Source: Euglena gracilis
Taxonomy: Eukaryota; Euglenida; Euglenophyceae; Euglenales
DNA: 64,000 nucleotides
Assembly (NCBI GenBank): GCA_039621445.1
Contig: CP154956.1
Span: 20,673,295 to 20,737,294 of the forward strand
Direction of reading: 5' to 3'
The position numbers were made by a program, and so were the translations under genes. The notes below the pieces were generated by a model. The model was not told where the DNA came from. It saw only the letters and a list, made by a program, of their open reading frames with translations, and made no database searches. Below are positions 55,131 through 64,000 of the stretch, piece by piece. The number at the start of each line of letters is the position of its first letter. Position 1 is the first letter of the stretch.

Positions 55131-55264
55131 GGGACCCATAATAAAAAAAAGAGTGCCAAAAAGTGTCCAAACGGGGCATGTGGCAATTATATCTGAGCAG
55201 TTTTTGAGGGGTATTTGGCCAGAAATTGGAGTATTTTGTGCAATAATTTCCATTTGGCCATTTG

Positions 55265-55670
55265 GCGATTTTGTAAAATAGAGTACCATACAGTACGGCT
55301 GAAATCTAAGGCCATCTGCTGAAAGCCCTTGAGAAGGGCTATCGAGCAAGGGGCAACATATCAGGTGAAAAGTGGATTTTGGAATTTGCGAAAAGGGTCG
55401 GAACATGGGATCGGCAATTTTCTGGGCGCTATGCAGTGTAGCTGAGTTCTGAGGGTACCAAGCGAAAGGTCTAGGGGAGAGCTTTCGATTGATATGTTGT
55501 ATGGCACCTGGGGTATGGGATTTCACAAATTAAGATGTCAAAATTTTGAATACACGATCGCTGAAAACAAGCACTGTGTGCATCTTGGCTGAATCCTGTG
55601 GCCATCTGTCAAAGGTCCTTGAGAAAAGCTTTTGATTGATGGGTAAAATGGCATCAGACGTGTGAAAATT
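55265..55670. repeat. Repeat O cluster
   Basis: At least two diverged copies of GGCCATCTG(C/T)...AAAG(C/G)(C/T)CCTTGAGAA(G/A)(G/A)GCT, also found at about 9960-10010. Confidence 0.6.
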
Positions 55671-55767
55671 TCAATCGGCCGATCGACATGGCCATGAGCC
55701 CAAAGGAGCCCAAAAATGCTCAAACATGTTCAGAAACTGGGTATTTAGGACGAAATTGGCTGTGATT

Positions 55768-55990
55768 CCTTGAACGCCGGTTCGGGAGCAATGTCGTGAG
55801 AATCTTAACCCCAACCTCATGAACGTTTTTTGATACAAAAAACGTGTCCAGAACGCCGGTTCGGGCGTGAAGCCGTGTTTCAGAACGCCGGTTCGGGCGG
55901 CCGCGTGAAACATGGCTTCACGCCCGAACCGGCGTTCTGAACACAGTTGTTGAAACCGTGGATTAGGGGCTCTGGCTTCACTACACTGGC
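55768..55990. repeat. Hairpin repeat L, copies 2-4
   Basis: CGCCGGTTCGGG occurs three times and the complement CCCGAACCGGCG once, near 55780, 55853, 55880 and 55922, again with GGGGCTCTGGCTTCAC. The 3' half forms a long palindrome (GCGTGAAACATGGCTTCACGC). Confidence 0.85.
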
Positions 55991-56300
55991 GGCCTATATT
56001 GGCGGCCTCTACAGGGTTCACAGCGAACCCAAAGAGCCGCCGAACTTGGGTCGTTTAAAAGCATGGGGGGATCTGAACGAGGTGCCGAGGCTGGCCACCT
56101 TCCCATTCCGCAACGGTTCCAACCAAACGATCATCCAACCTCCAACCATCCAACCTCCTGACAAGGAACCGATAACAGAATTTCCATGGCGTGGTCTCTT
56201 CGCCTCGGATCCGGGACCGCACCACCAGTGTTCAAATCCTGGCAAATCCCGACAGTGCCACCAAAATGACAAGCGTTTGGAGAATCTTGTCGAGGGGACT
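55991..56300. other. Open non-repetitive stretch
   Basis: A forward frame (about 55947-56555) reads PPNLGRLKAWGDLNEVPRLA then a Pro-rich part; the reverse is open too. The last part overlaps a short dispersed repeat (compare 26711 and 54225). Unrecognised; coding status unclear. Confidence 0.25.
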
Positions 56301-58242
56301 AAAATAACAAATCCCTTGTGTTACGTTCCATTGTGGAAATTTCACTTTCACTCTGGGGGTGGACCCCCCCCGCCCCACTTTAGGCCCAGTGAGCTTTGCT
56401 ACAGAAAATTTTTATCTCTGCAACTAATCTGTTTCTTCTTTGTGACTTCACTTTTTTTCCTCTTTCAACCTCTTTTTTCAACGTCGCAGAGGATTGCACG
56501 TGGAATTTTCATGTGTGCGAATGAGGGGCAATGTATCAACTTCACAAAATTTTGATTTGTTCGGTATTTTTTTTCTTTTTCAAAAATCAAAATACTTTGA
56601 GAAACAATCACCCAATATCTCAATTTCCCATTTGCCCGAAGCAATGTGCATTCGTAATATTGTGAGTGAGTGGGTACCCATAGTTTGGACTACTGAAGAG
56701 AAAAGCACATCAAAGATCAAGGACTGGACAGCTGAACATAGCATTTTTTTTTAAAGGGGGTTGTTTGAGGAAACTCGCCAAGAAATCAGAGTCTTCCCTA
56801 CTGGGGTCGTTTGTGCTTGTGAAGGTTTGATGGTTCCAATGGGCCGATTTCCATGTCCGCATTTCAGAGAAATGAAGGCACCGTCATCACAAAAATAGTG
56901 TGTATGTGTACATGCGTGTGTGCGTGCGTGGGTTCGCACGTGCGTGCATGCGTGTGTGCGTATGCGTGCATGTGTACGTGTCGCAGAACTGAAATGCCTG
57001 GGCTTCTATCCATTCTGGCATTCTCTCTGTTGCTGACGCCCGTCGGTGTGTCCCTGTTGGTGTTCCATGTTGCAGTGCCATCGTGTGGGGGCTCTTCGCA
57101 CATTCTCTCAACTCCCAGTGGCTTGATTTTCCCCTGAGGGAAGTCCAATATTTTTTTGCACATTTCCTCCGTCAGCTTTGAGGGCAGGGCATTGCTTGAG
57201 AAAAATTTCCCCCACTCTCCAGGGGGGGGGGTCCAGCCAGCCAGCAGCTTTTTCCAGCCAGCAGCTTTTTCCAGCCCGACGCCCCCCTCCCCCCCGCCAC
57301 GAGATTTATTAATTTCCAGCCGCTGGAAGGATGGCTGGACAGTAACAGGTTTTTCGCTTTCAGGGGTACAAAAATGGGCCAAAATGGTCAAAAATGGGTC
57401 AAAAATGGGCGAAAAATGGGGGGGGGGGGAAGCTGTCCAGGACATCGACAGGACACGCAATAAAATCAATTTTTTGCATAATTTGCATTTTTTGGACTTT
57501 TCTTTGCAATTTTGGTTTTTTGGCACCTGGTTTTGACCCCGGGTCGGGCCCACTCCAGCTTCCAGCACCTTTTTCCAGCCAGCCTAATTTTTCCAGTTTC
57601 TGAGCTTGACCCGGGGCAGGTCCTTAAGCAACGAGGGATGGCAGATCAGGCAAAAGGAACCGTGTTTCTGTTTGCCGCAATTGGTGGGTGATCGGACCCA
57701 CCGGTCCACTGGGCATAAAAGCCTTAAAAAACCCTCATAAAAACCTTAATTTTTTTGGCCAAATTGCCTGAAAAAACCTAAAAAAAATCCTTAAATTGTT
57801 CGTCCTGAAAAAATGTCAGAAATATTTTTTTCCAAATTTTGAGCAAAAAGAAGTCGCAAATCTCGGCAATAACAGGTCAACTCCGGGCAAGAGAATGATT
57901 TCTGGCACTGCAGGAACGTTGTCTATCCACCCAAAACTCACAAAAAAAACGGGTTTCTGAACTTTTTGATTTTCAACCTGGACCGACGTTGGCTCGATGC
58001 CCAGACGGCTCTTGACTGTTGAAAATAGACGCCTAAGAAAAATTCTGAAAAAATTTAATATGCCTTAAAAACTCCCAGAAGACCTTTTGAAGTTCTGAAA
58101 AATTTCGCCTTAAAAATAATAATGCCTGGGGTCGACCTCACCACCAACCACCCGCCACCCACCATCTGCTGGGCTTTGGGGGGTTTCCATACAACCCTTA
58201 TTTTTTGGCAATGGGAGAGAAATGATCCAGCGGGGTAGAGGC
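56301..58242. other. Spacer with a family-D-like block
   Basis: A single partial unit of the 77-bp minisatellite at 56302. GTGTGCG-rich stretch at about 56895-56975. About 57185-57640 holds a family-D-like element (GGCATTGCTTGAG ... CCTTAAGCAACG ends, CCAGCCAGCCAGCAGC and TTTTTCCAGCC interiors) without a clear duplication. No exon is supported. Confidence 0.5.
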
Positions 58243-58698
58243 CAGGCTTTTGCTTAAGGGATTGCAGTACCCCCCCGGGGGGGGGGGGCTGGACTGCAGC
58301 TAGTCCAAATTTGGCTAGTGGGTTTTCTAGCAGACCCCCCCCCCCCCGGGGGGGGGGTCTGCTAGCAGGGCTACCTAGTGGAAAATTTTTTCCCAATGAC
58401 CGGCACGAAGCGCCGAAAATTTTTTTGGGACCCCCAAAAATGGCCAAAAATGCCTGTTTTTGGCCAATTTTGGGAATTTTTGGAACAAAATCAGCCAAAA
58501 ACCTGTTAAAAACCTCATTTTTCCTCCGGCGCGCAGCGCCGGAGGAAAATTTTTTTTCCAGTCCGGGGGTCGCCCGGACCCCACCTCCCCCCCCCGGGGG
58601 GGGAGGGGGGTCTAGCTAGTCCACTTTTTCCAGTGTCTAGCCGATTGGCTAGCCAGTACCCCCCCCCCCCCCCCCGGGGGTCCTTAAGCAAAAGCCTG
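58243..58698. mobile_element. Family-B hAT-like element, best copy
   Basis: Ends CAGGCTTTTGCTTAAGG and CCTTAAGCAAAAGCCTG are a perfect 17-bp inverted pair. Exact 8-bp target duplication GTAGAGGC at 58235-58242 and 58699-58706. 456 bp. Interior: GATTGCAGTACCCCC, CTGCAGCTAGTCCAAATTTGG, CCGGCACGAAGCGCCG, a strong CTCCGGCGCGCAGCGCCGGAG hairpin split here for length, and GTGTCTAGCCGATTGGCTAG. Confidence 0.95.
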
Positions 58699-58837
58699 GT
58701 AGAGGCCCCCATTTGGGACTTTTGGAAGGTGCCAATTTGGCGATGCCAGTTTTTAGGTCAAAGTTTCCTTCGGCGCCACAGGAATGTTACTTTGTGGTCA
58801 GGCATTATTTTTTTTTAAGGCGAGATTTCTCAAAAAA

Positions 58838-58925
58838 TTTTAAGGCGTTTTTTAAGGTTTTTTAAGGTTTTTTAAGGTTTTTTGAGGAATTTTGAAAAAT
58901 TTTAAGGTTTTTTAAGGCATTTTTT
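58838..58925. repeat. TTTTTTAAGG decamer array, copy 1
   Basis: Several tandem TTTTTTAAGG/AAGGTTTTTT units, partly diverged (TTTTGAGGAA). A second array is at 60134-60285 and a short one near 35035-35068. Confidence 0.85.
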
Positions 58926-58944
58926 TCCTCGGGTAAAATCTCAG

Positions 58945-59042
58945 ACCCCGAAGATGGCCCGATGGCTTCAGACTCCTCTTTGGCTTCGGAACGCCCAAGG
59001 AAGAAGCCTAGGGCGAAGCATGGGGATCAGGGTGGTCCATGA
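58945..59042 (+). CDS. Possible terminal exon, basic tail
   Basis: Acceptor AAAATCTCAG with two leading nucleotides; frame PEDGPMASDSSLASERPRKK then PRAKHGDQGGP and TGA at 59040-59042. PRKKPRAK would be a nuclear-localisation-like cluster and suits the Lys-rich array, but the phase-1 start does not join B5 (phase 0). It may be an alternative 3' exon or a stray reading. Confidence 0.35.
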
Positions 59043-60133
59043 GGGACAGTTATTGCCATTCTAGGCACTACCAAATTTACCCTGAAATATTTGAGGGTTT
59101 TTTTTGTCAAAATCAACATTTCTCAAAATTTTAATTTTGAGATATTTTGGAAGCAAAAAAATGCCACTGAAAATCCAAAAAATTTCCAAGGGAAAAAATG
59201 TCAGTAAAATTTGACTGTTCCAAAATTTGGTCCCATTTTTTTGACCTGCATTTTTTGACCCCCTCCTAAAAACTAACAATTTTCATCCCTAAAATTTTGG
59301 TGTTTTTTTTTGGGAAAATGTGATTTTCCATCAAAAAACCAACCATGCATTTTGGGTTCATTTTTCAATGTAATTCTCAAAAAAATTTCCCCTGCCAAAA
59401 TCCCCTTTTCCTTACTTTTTGGTTGGGTGTCTGGGGACAGGATTTTTTTTGCCTAAGGACCTGGCACGGGTTGCCGCATTGCGGGTCTGCAAATCCGTGA
59501 TTGCGGTTCGGATATCCACTGTGTCATTTTGCCACTGTTGTTACAAATTCTCAATCCTACTTTGCGATATTCGAGATTTTGGGTGTGAAAGCATGCAAAT
59601 TCATCAGGAATTTCTCCACAATGGCAAGGTTTCTGATCCAAACGAGAAAGTCTTTTTTCCAACTGCTGCACATAAGTGCGGGGACCAAAACTTTCGCGTG
59701 CTTGGGCAAAAAAAGTGGGAAAAATTTGCGGAATCACCGCTCAATTGGAGAACGCACTGTTTCGCTGCTTGAAATGCTGTGGCAAGTGTGGGAAACTGCT
59801 CCAGCGTAGTAAATTGTCCCAAATCGGGATTTTTTTGTTGTTCATGCAACTTTTGCTGCAATTGCATTTTTGAGCAATTTGGGTTGACTCCTCTAAGAAT
59901 GTCTCAAGTAATTCAAATCAAGAAAGATGCGGTTGCAAGTTTTGCTTATTCTGGCCGTGTGTCACAGCTTTTGGTGAACCGAGGCCAACCGAATTATGCC
60001 AGAAACCTTGGCAAACAATCCGGTTTTCATATTGTTCGTTCACAACCGCTTCTGCATTGACTGGCTTTATGTGGGGTTTCAGACATGCCATTATTTGTTT
60101 GGTGCAAGAAAAAAATTCCCAGGGAAAATTTTT
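59043..60133. other. AT-rich spacer
   Basis: T/A-rich, with two or three overlapping short open frames at 59420-59870 that lack splice context. No feature is supported. Confidence 0.45.
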
Positions 60134-60285
60134 AAGGTTTTTTAAGGTCATCACGGTGAAGAAAAACTTCCCTGGGGTGATTTTTTTAAGGTTTTTTAAG
60201 GTTTTTTAAGGTTTTTTAAGGCATTTTGGCAAGAAAAATTTTAAGGTTTTTTAAGGTTTTTTAAGGTTTTTAAAGGCGCCTTAAA
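60134..60285. repeat. TTTTTTAAGG decamer array, copy 2
   Basis: Tandem AAGGTTTTTT units in two blocks (about 60134-60150 and 60188-60285). Confidence 0.9.
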
Positions 60286-60442
60286 AAATAATAATGCCTG
60301 TTTGTGGTGCTGTGGTGGGTGGGGAATCGCCCCCCCCCCAGGCTTTCCTGTCCAGCCCAGCTCCCCTTGTGGCCAGTTTTATGGGGGGGGAGCATTTTTG
60401 GTGGTTTTTTTTTCTTCACCTCTTGGTGCTCTCAATTTGGTT

Positions 60443-60580
60443 GTGTTACAGGTATGATGGGCAGCAATGGGGGGGGAGGTCTGGGCATTGGTGTAAGGGG
60501 TCCCTGGCCACTCAACCACACAAACAGGGCCAGAAGCGAAGTTAGCGCCGGCCATAAACAGACAAGCAGCCTGAGTGCAA
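60443..60580. repeat. Dispersed repeat H, copy 2 (inverted)
   Basis: Reverse complement of 495-610: GGTGTAAGGGGTCCCTGGCC and GCGAAGTTAGCGCCGGCC are the shared words. Confidence 0.75.
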
Positions 60581-60672
60581 CCAAGGGGGGGGGGGAAGGT
60601 CTGGGATAGCTCGAGGGTCTCCGCCTGCCGGGCGGTCCGCGGCCCGCCCGCGCCCCTCCCCCTCTCCCACAG

Positions 60673-61033
60673 CGGCGGGGTGGGACAGCGCGGTGTGGCT
60701 CGGCCTCGGCCTCGGCCTGGGCCTCGGGATGACCTTCGTCTGCACCCTCCCCCCAGGGCCCGGCGGGCCGGGGCCCCGGGGCCCAGACCCTCCCCCCCCA
60801 GCAGCTCAGAGCGCGTCGAGGGCCGGCGTGGGATGGGACCCAACGGTCGGTGGGCCGAATTGGGGTGGGAATGGGCCGCTTTCGAACCCGATTGGGGGTG
60901 CGGCCTCGCCGTCTGTGGCGGTGGGCCGTACATCGAAACCGATTCTTTGGCTGTGGTCTCTTCCCCGATGGCCGGCTTGGCTTGCCATGCCACGGCTGAA
61001 CCCTTTGGCATCGCCAAACAGTGTGTTTTTTGA
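60673..61033 (+). CDS. Putative Trp-rich coding island ending in a stop
   Basis: Acceptor CTCTCCCACAG; frame AGWDSAVWLGLGLGLGLGMT has near-total third-position GC, then a Pro/Gly linker (CTLPPGPGGPGPRGPDPPPP). After a 9-base C tract the high-GC3 frame changes by one: SSERVEGRRGMGPNGRWAEL then GWEWAAFEPDWGCGLAVCGG, GPYIETDSLAVVSSPMAGLA and a TGA at 61031-61033. Either a small intron lies between or the C-tract length is off by one. The W-G/W-E spacing resembles the region at 24-25 kb. Family unknown. Confidence 0.45.
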
Positions 61034-61800
61034 GCGACAATGCTTTGTGGGTCAAGGGCCTGATTGCGACATGTGTTTGGTTCTGGTTAAGGTTGGCTTT
61101 TGGAGAACTGCGACAGGTGACCTTATTCATTTTGTACCCTAAAGAAATTCTTAGGCGGCCTAAATCGCACTTAAGTTTTTTTATTTTTATTTGCGCATTT
61201 GCGCAAATTTACGATTATTTTGATTCTTCTTTGTTTGGCTGTGAAGGTCAGGGGGGTTTGAAAACACGTTGACAAGAGAGTGCAAAAATGAGCAAAATTC
61301 TGATTTTTGGTGGGAGACCCCTGGGACTTTGGCAAAAAATGGTGTTTTTGGGGGGTGTGGAAATGGACTTTGTATGTCGAAACCCCCGGGACCTTGCCGG
61401 CCCACACTGAAAAAAAACGCAAAAAAGCACCTGGGGAACGGGACCTTTACTCCCCTTGTTGCTCCTCTCAGCTGTGTCCCGGGTGTGCCCGAGCTGCCGG
61501 CGGTGTGTGTCGCGGGTGTTTGCCGGACTGCTTTGTTTGCGACGCCTTGCTGTGGTGTTTTTGGGCTGTTTGTTAAAGCGCGAGGAGGAGGTGCCGGGGG
61601 GTGTGGGTGTGGTGTGACCAAGCCGGCGGGAAGGACGCTGGGGAGGGAAGGCAAGTGCGGGGTGTTTGGCAAGGGAAGCGCAGGGGGGAAGAAATAGGGG
61701 TCCGCAGGGAATGAAGGGAATGCAGGGGACGGGTGTCTCACACCCGGCTTATACCCGGGATCCGCACAACCAGTTGTGTGGCAAAGAACCCAGCAGAAGA
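61034..61800. other. Spacer, no supported feature
   Basis: Open frames on both strands near 61270-61700 reflect mixed GC composition. No splice-flanked exon or family is recognised. Confidence 0.4.
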
Positions 61801-62350
61801 AGCCCAACACTGGAAGTACAATATTGTGTTTATTTGCGCACTAAAGCCCAATCCTTGAAGGGCATGTTTATGTTTATTTGCGCAATTGCGCAACTAAACA
61901 TAAACATGTTGGTGCGCGCATTTGAGTACCCATGAACTGACGCCATCGAAAAACGGCGTGACAAAGCAGCTGTGAGTGCGCAGACCAACGGGCCGTCCAG
62001 TTGGTGGGTTTGTCACACTGTTTGTCAACGGCGCAGGCTTAGGGCGCAAATTCTCGCACAAACGTAATTGTGTTTATGCGCGCATTTGCGCAAATGCGCA
62101 CATAAACATGTTCCGTGTTTATTTGTGCAAATGCGCAAATAAACACAAACAAGAACGGTGTGATGGAAACATAACCTTCAAACACCAGCAGCAGACGTGG
62201 TTTATTTGCAAATTTGCGCGCAAATCACATTGTTTGCGGGCGCAAATGCGCAAATAAACCAGATGTAAATTGTTCAGTTTCTTCATGCAGTTTATTTGCA
62301 CATTTGCGCAAATAAACCACGTGATGCGCGCAAATGCGCAAATAAACCAC
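61188..62350. repeat. Cluster 1 of GCGCAAAT palindromes
   Basis: About eight short palindromes on the pattern (GTTT)ATTTGCGC...GCGCAAAT(AAAC): near 61190, 61829, 61871, 62068, 62116, 62199-62262, 62289 and 62325. Arms vary together (for example GTTTATGCGCGC with GCGCACATAAAC). Each could fold into a hairpin of 20-38 bp. Confidence 0.9.
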
Positions 62351-62487
62351 CAAAGGAGGAGTGAAAAGCAGCTTCATTTGGCGCTTCAACAACCACCCTT
62401 AGTGGCTTATGAATGGGTTCAACCCATATGACCACACCATATCCCCCAGCATGTGGTGTTATGGTGCCGTTTTTGAACCATTGACAG

Positions 62488-62523
62488 GCCCCAGAAAAGA
62501 TGGAGATAGAGGATCTCCTGAAG
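62488..62523 (+). CDS. Putative small exon near the 3' end
   Basis: Acceptor ACCATTGACAG, donor CTGAAG|GTGGGT; 36 nt, phase 0. Encodes APEKMEIEDLLK, in the style of the B modules (A-x-x-K then acidic). Phase is compatible with B5 and with the next exon. Confidence 0.55.
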
Positions 62524-62575
62524 GTGGGTGCACAGCCACCCAGTAACGGTACACGTCCTCCGGCACCAATTTTAG
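62524..62575 (+). other. 52-bp putative intron
   Basis: GTGGGTGCAC...CAATTTTAG, far shorter than other introns here, yet with conventional borders and phase 0. Confidence 0.5.
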
Positions 62576-62734
62576 GATCCCAAGAGCCCTGTCACTGGCC
62601 TGCAGCCTCGGCTCTGCTGCGGCAGCCTCGGCTCGGCTGCTGATGCTTCAGCACCCACCAGACCGGCATCCACCTCCCCGGTGCAACAACACCCAGCTTT
62701 AGCGGCCACGTTATACCCCGCAACCAGGGTGTAA
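62576..62734 (+). CDS. Putative terminal exon with stop
   Basis: Acceptor ACCAATTTTAG. 52 codons plus TAA (62732-62734), phase 0: DPKSPVTGLQPRLCCGSLGS then AADASAPTRPASTSPVQQHP and ALAATLYPATRV. Third-position GC is moderate to high. It could be the C-terminus of the A-B array gene (from B5 across a 9.6-kb intron) or of a separate gene. No domain is recognised. Confidence 0.5.
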   Translation, partial: DPKSPVTGLQPRLCCGSLGSAADASAPTRPASTSPVQQHPALAATLYPATRV

Positions 62735-63300
62735 GACTGGGGGGACAACGTGGTGCCAGTGCATGGCAACCAACAGCCAGAGAAAGGTAGCCCTCAAACA
62801 CCCGTTACTTTGGGTGCAAGGAAGCGTTGAAGCTTTACCACTGGATTGGGTGCATCAAAGCGGTGGGACTCACTCCCCCCAAATTATGCACAAAAACTGG
62901 TGTGTTTTACGTTTTTCAAGGGAAAAATGGTGGAGAATAACCATAAAAGGGACTCCGGCCTGACACATCCCGGGTTCAGGTGCCAAATTTTGTCTTCTTG
63001 CAACGCAGTACTGTTACAGAAAAGGTGCCGAACAGTCACAGGTCGTTTGCATGTCATCAATTCATTACGTTTAACTGCCAAACAGATGACGCCAAAGGAA
63101 CTGGCCGTTCAGGCCGGGTAACAGCAGTGCAGATTTACACACGCAAGACAGGCAAATTTTGGCCAGTCAGATGCTGTGTTCCAGTGAGCATTACACACCA
63201 CCTCTCACCACAAATTTCATCGCCACGTAATTGTGGTGCAAATCAATGGTTGGCGTAAGGAATTGCGTTCTCCAGCTGTCATGGAGGAGGAGATGGTATC
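62735..63300. other. Downstream spacer
   Basis: Non-repetitive sequence with short open frames only; possible 3' UTR of the exon above. I see no clear polyadenylation signal. Confidence 0.4.
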
Positions 63301-63304
63301 ACAC

Positions 63305-63760
63305 AACCAATATTTGTTCATTTGCGCATTTGCGCAAATAAACAAACTTTGTTTGTGTGCGTTAAGGCTCGCTGAAACACATCATTTTGAAGCGGTTTAT
63401 TAAATGTTTGTTTGTGCATTTGCACAAATGCGCAAACAAACGTAATTGTGTTTATTTGCGCATTTGCGCGCACCAACACGCCCATCACATTTTAAAACCT
63501 CGTAGGGTCATGGTCTTCATAGGTTCTTTTAACATAGAAAGTAAACATACATGTTTATTTGCGCATTTGCGCAAAGAAACATAATTCTTTTGTGCGCGAA
63601 TTTGCGCAAATGCGCACACCAACAAATTTGTTTATGGGCGCATTTGCGCCCACAAACATGTCATTTTAACATCATCGGTTTGCGTTTTATTTGCGCAAAT
63701 GCGCCCATAAACAAAATGTTTTTTATTTTCGCAATTGCGCCCGCAAACACACATCAGTTT
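63305..63760. repeat. Cluster 2 of GCGCAAAT palindromes
   Basis: About eight palindromes in 450 bp: near 63315, 63405, 63448, 63552, 63590, 63632, 63684 and 63720. Variants include GTTTATGGGCGC/GCGCCCACAAAC, where both arms changed in step. Confidence 0.92.
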
Positions 63761-64000
63761 GCGTGACGGCTGGGGAACGTAGTCTGTCTGTCTGTGGTGC
63801 ATGATCTAGTGAGGCTCAGTGTGTTCTTACCGGTGGTGGCAGTATCCAAGCCAGTTCAGCCAGCACGTCAGCACCATTTCCAAGTGTCGTAACAAGGGGT
63901 GTGTGCCTCTCTTCTGTTTGACATACTCTCACCATCTGCCCTCTTCGCGTCACTTGGTAAGTAACATTTACACCAAAAACTACTGGTAGTTACATCCCTC
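63761..64000. other. No supported feature
   Basis: Ordinary sequence with a TCTG tandem (about 63782-63796) and no exon-like island. Confidence 0.5.

Noticed and set aside
54734-55196. Overlapping forward and reverse ORFs of 135-150 codons
   Set aside because: Their 3' halves translate the CGAACCGGCG hairpin repeat, and no splice context or GC3 bias supports either.
61188-63760. CRISPR-like or tandem array
   Set aside because: The repeats are palindromes at irregular spacing with variable arms, no constant spacer length and no neighbouring cas-like genes.

Overview
KIND OF GENOME. This is eukaryotic nuclear DNA. The coding islands are short, GC-rich at third codon positions, and flanked by GT...AG introns with T- or C-rich acceptor tracts. 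They float in long introns or intergenic DNA packed with C-runs, G-runs, tetranucleotide microsatellites and short non-autonomous transposons. There are no bacterial-style gene blocks, no recognisable rRNA or tRNA, and no CRISPR array. I think of an alga or other protist with a large repeat-rich genome, but nothing here fixes the taxon.

LAYOUT. About 1-5.1 kb is repeat DNA: a GC minisatellite, CCTA/CATA/CATC tetranucleotide arrays, a fold-back element and a 281-bp direct duplication. About 5.1-11.3 kb holds dispersed repeats and hAT-like elements. From about 11.4 to 52.9 kb, on the + strand, runs a long series of short putative exons with partly compatible phases. In order they suggest an AT-hook and Lys-rich segment, a BRCT domain split by a phase-1 intron, a Gly/Arg/Trp-rich low-complexity region with a repeated FGPGW motif, acidic F-D-x(n)-V-D modules, and six alternating pairs of tiny phase-0 exons (A = Lys-rich, B = Ala/Lys/acidic). 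Two small phase-compatible exons with a stop near 62.5-62.7 kb could be its end. The simplest model is one giant multi-exon gene for a mostly disordered, nuclear, BRCT-containing protein. Several phase mismatches, an in-frame TAG and C-tract frame ambiguities mean two or more genes, or a decaying gene, remain possible. From 53 to 64 kb there are uncertain coding islands, hairpin-repeat families and, at 61-64 kb, about 15 short palindromes built on ATTTGCGC/GCGCAAAT.

MOBILE DNA. The strongest non-coding result is a population of small hAT-like non-autonomous elements with CAGG... ends. I could delimit ten insertions; eight have exact or near-exact 8-bp target-site duplications with G in the first position. 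One is nested inside another, and one lies in an AC microsatellite. Their interiors share paired C-run/G-run arms and a GGCGC-NNN-GCGCC-type hairpin. A 77-bp minisatellite (44.8-45.9 kb) is enclosed by a large inverted repeat rich in TAGTCGACCGAC.

LIMITS. All exon calls come from reading frame, third-position GC, splice-site match and internal homology. No transcript evidence was available, and frames next to long C-runs are unsafe.
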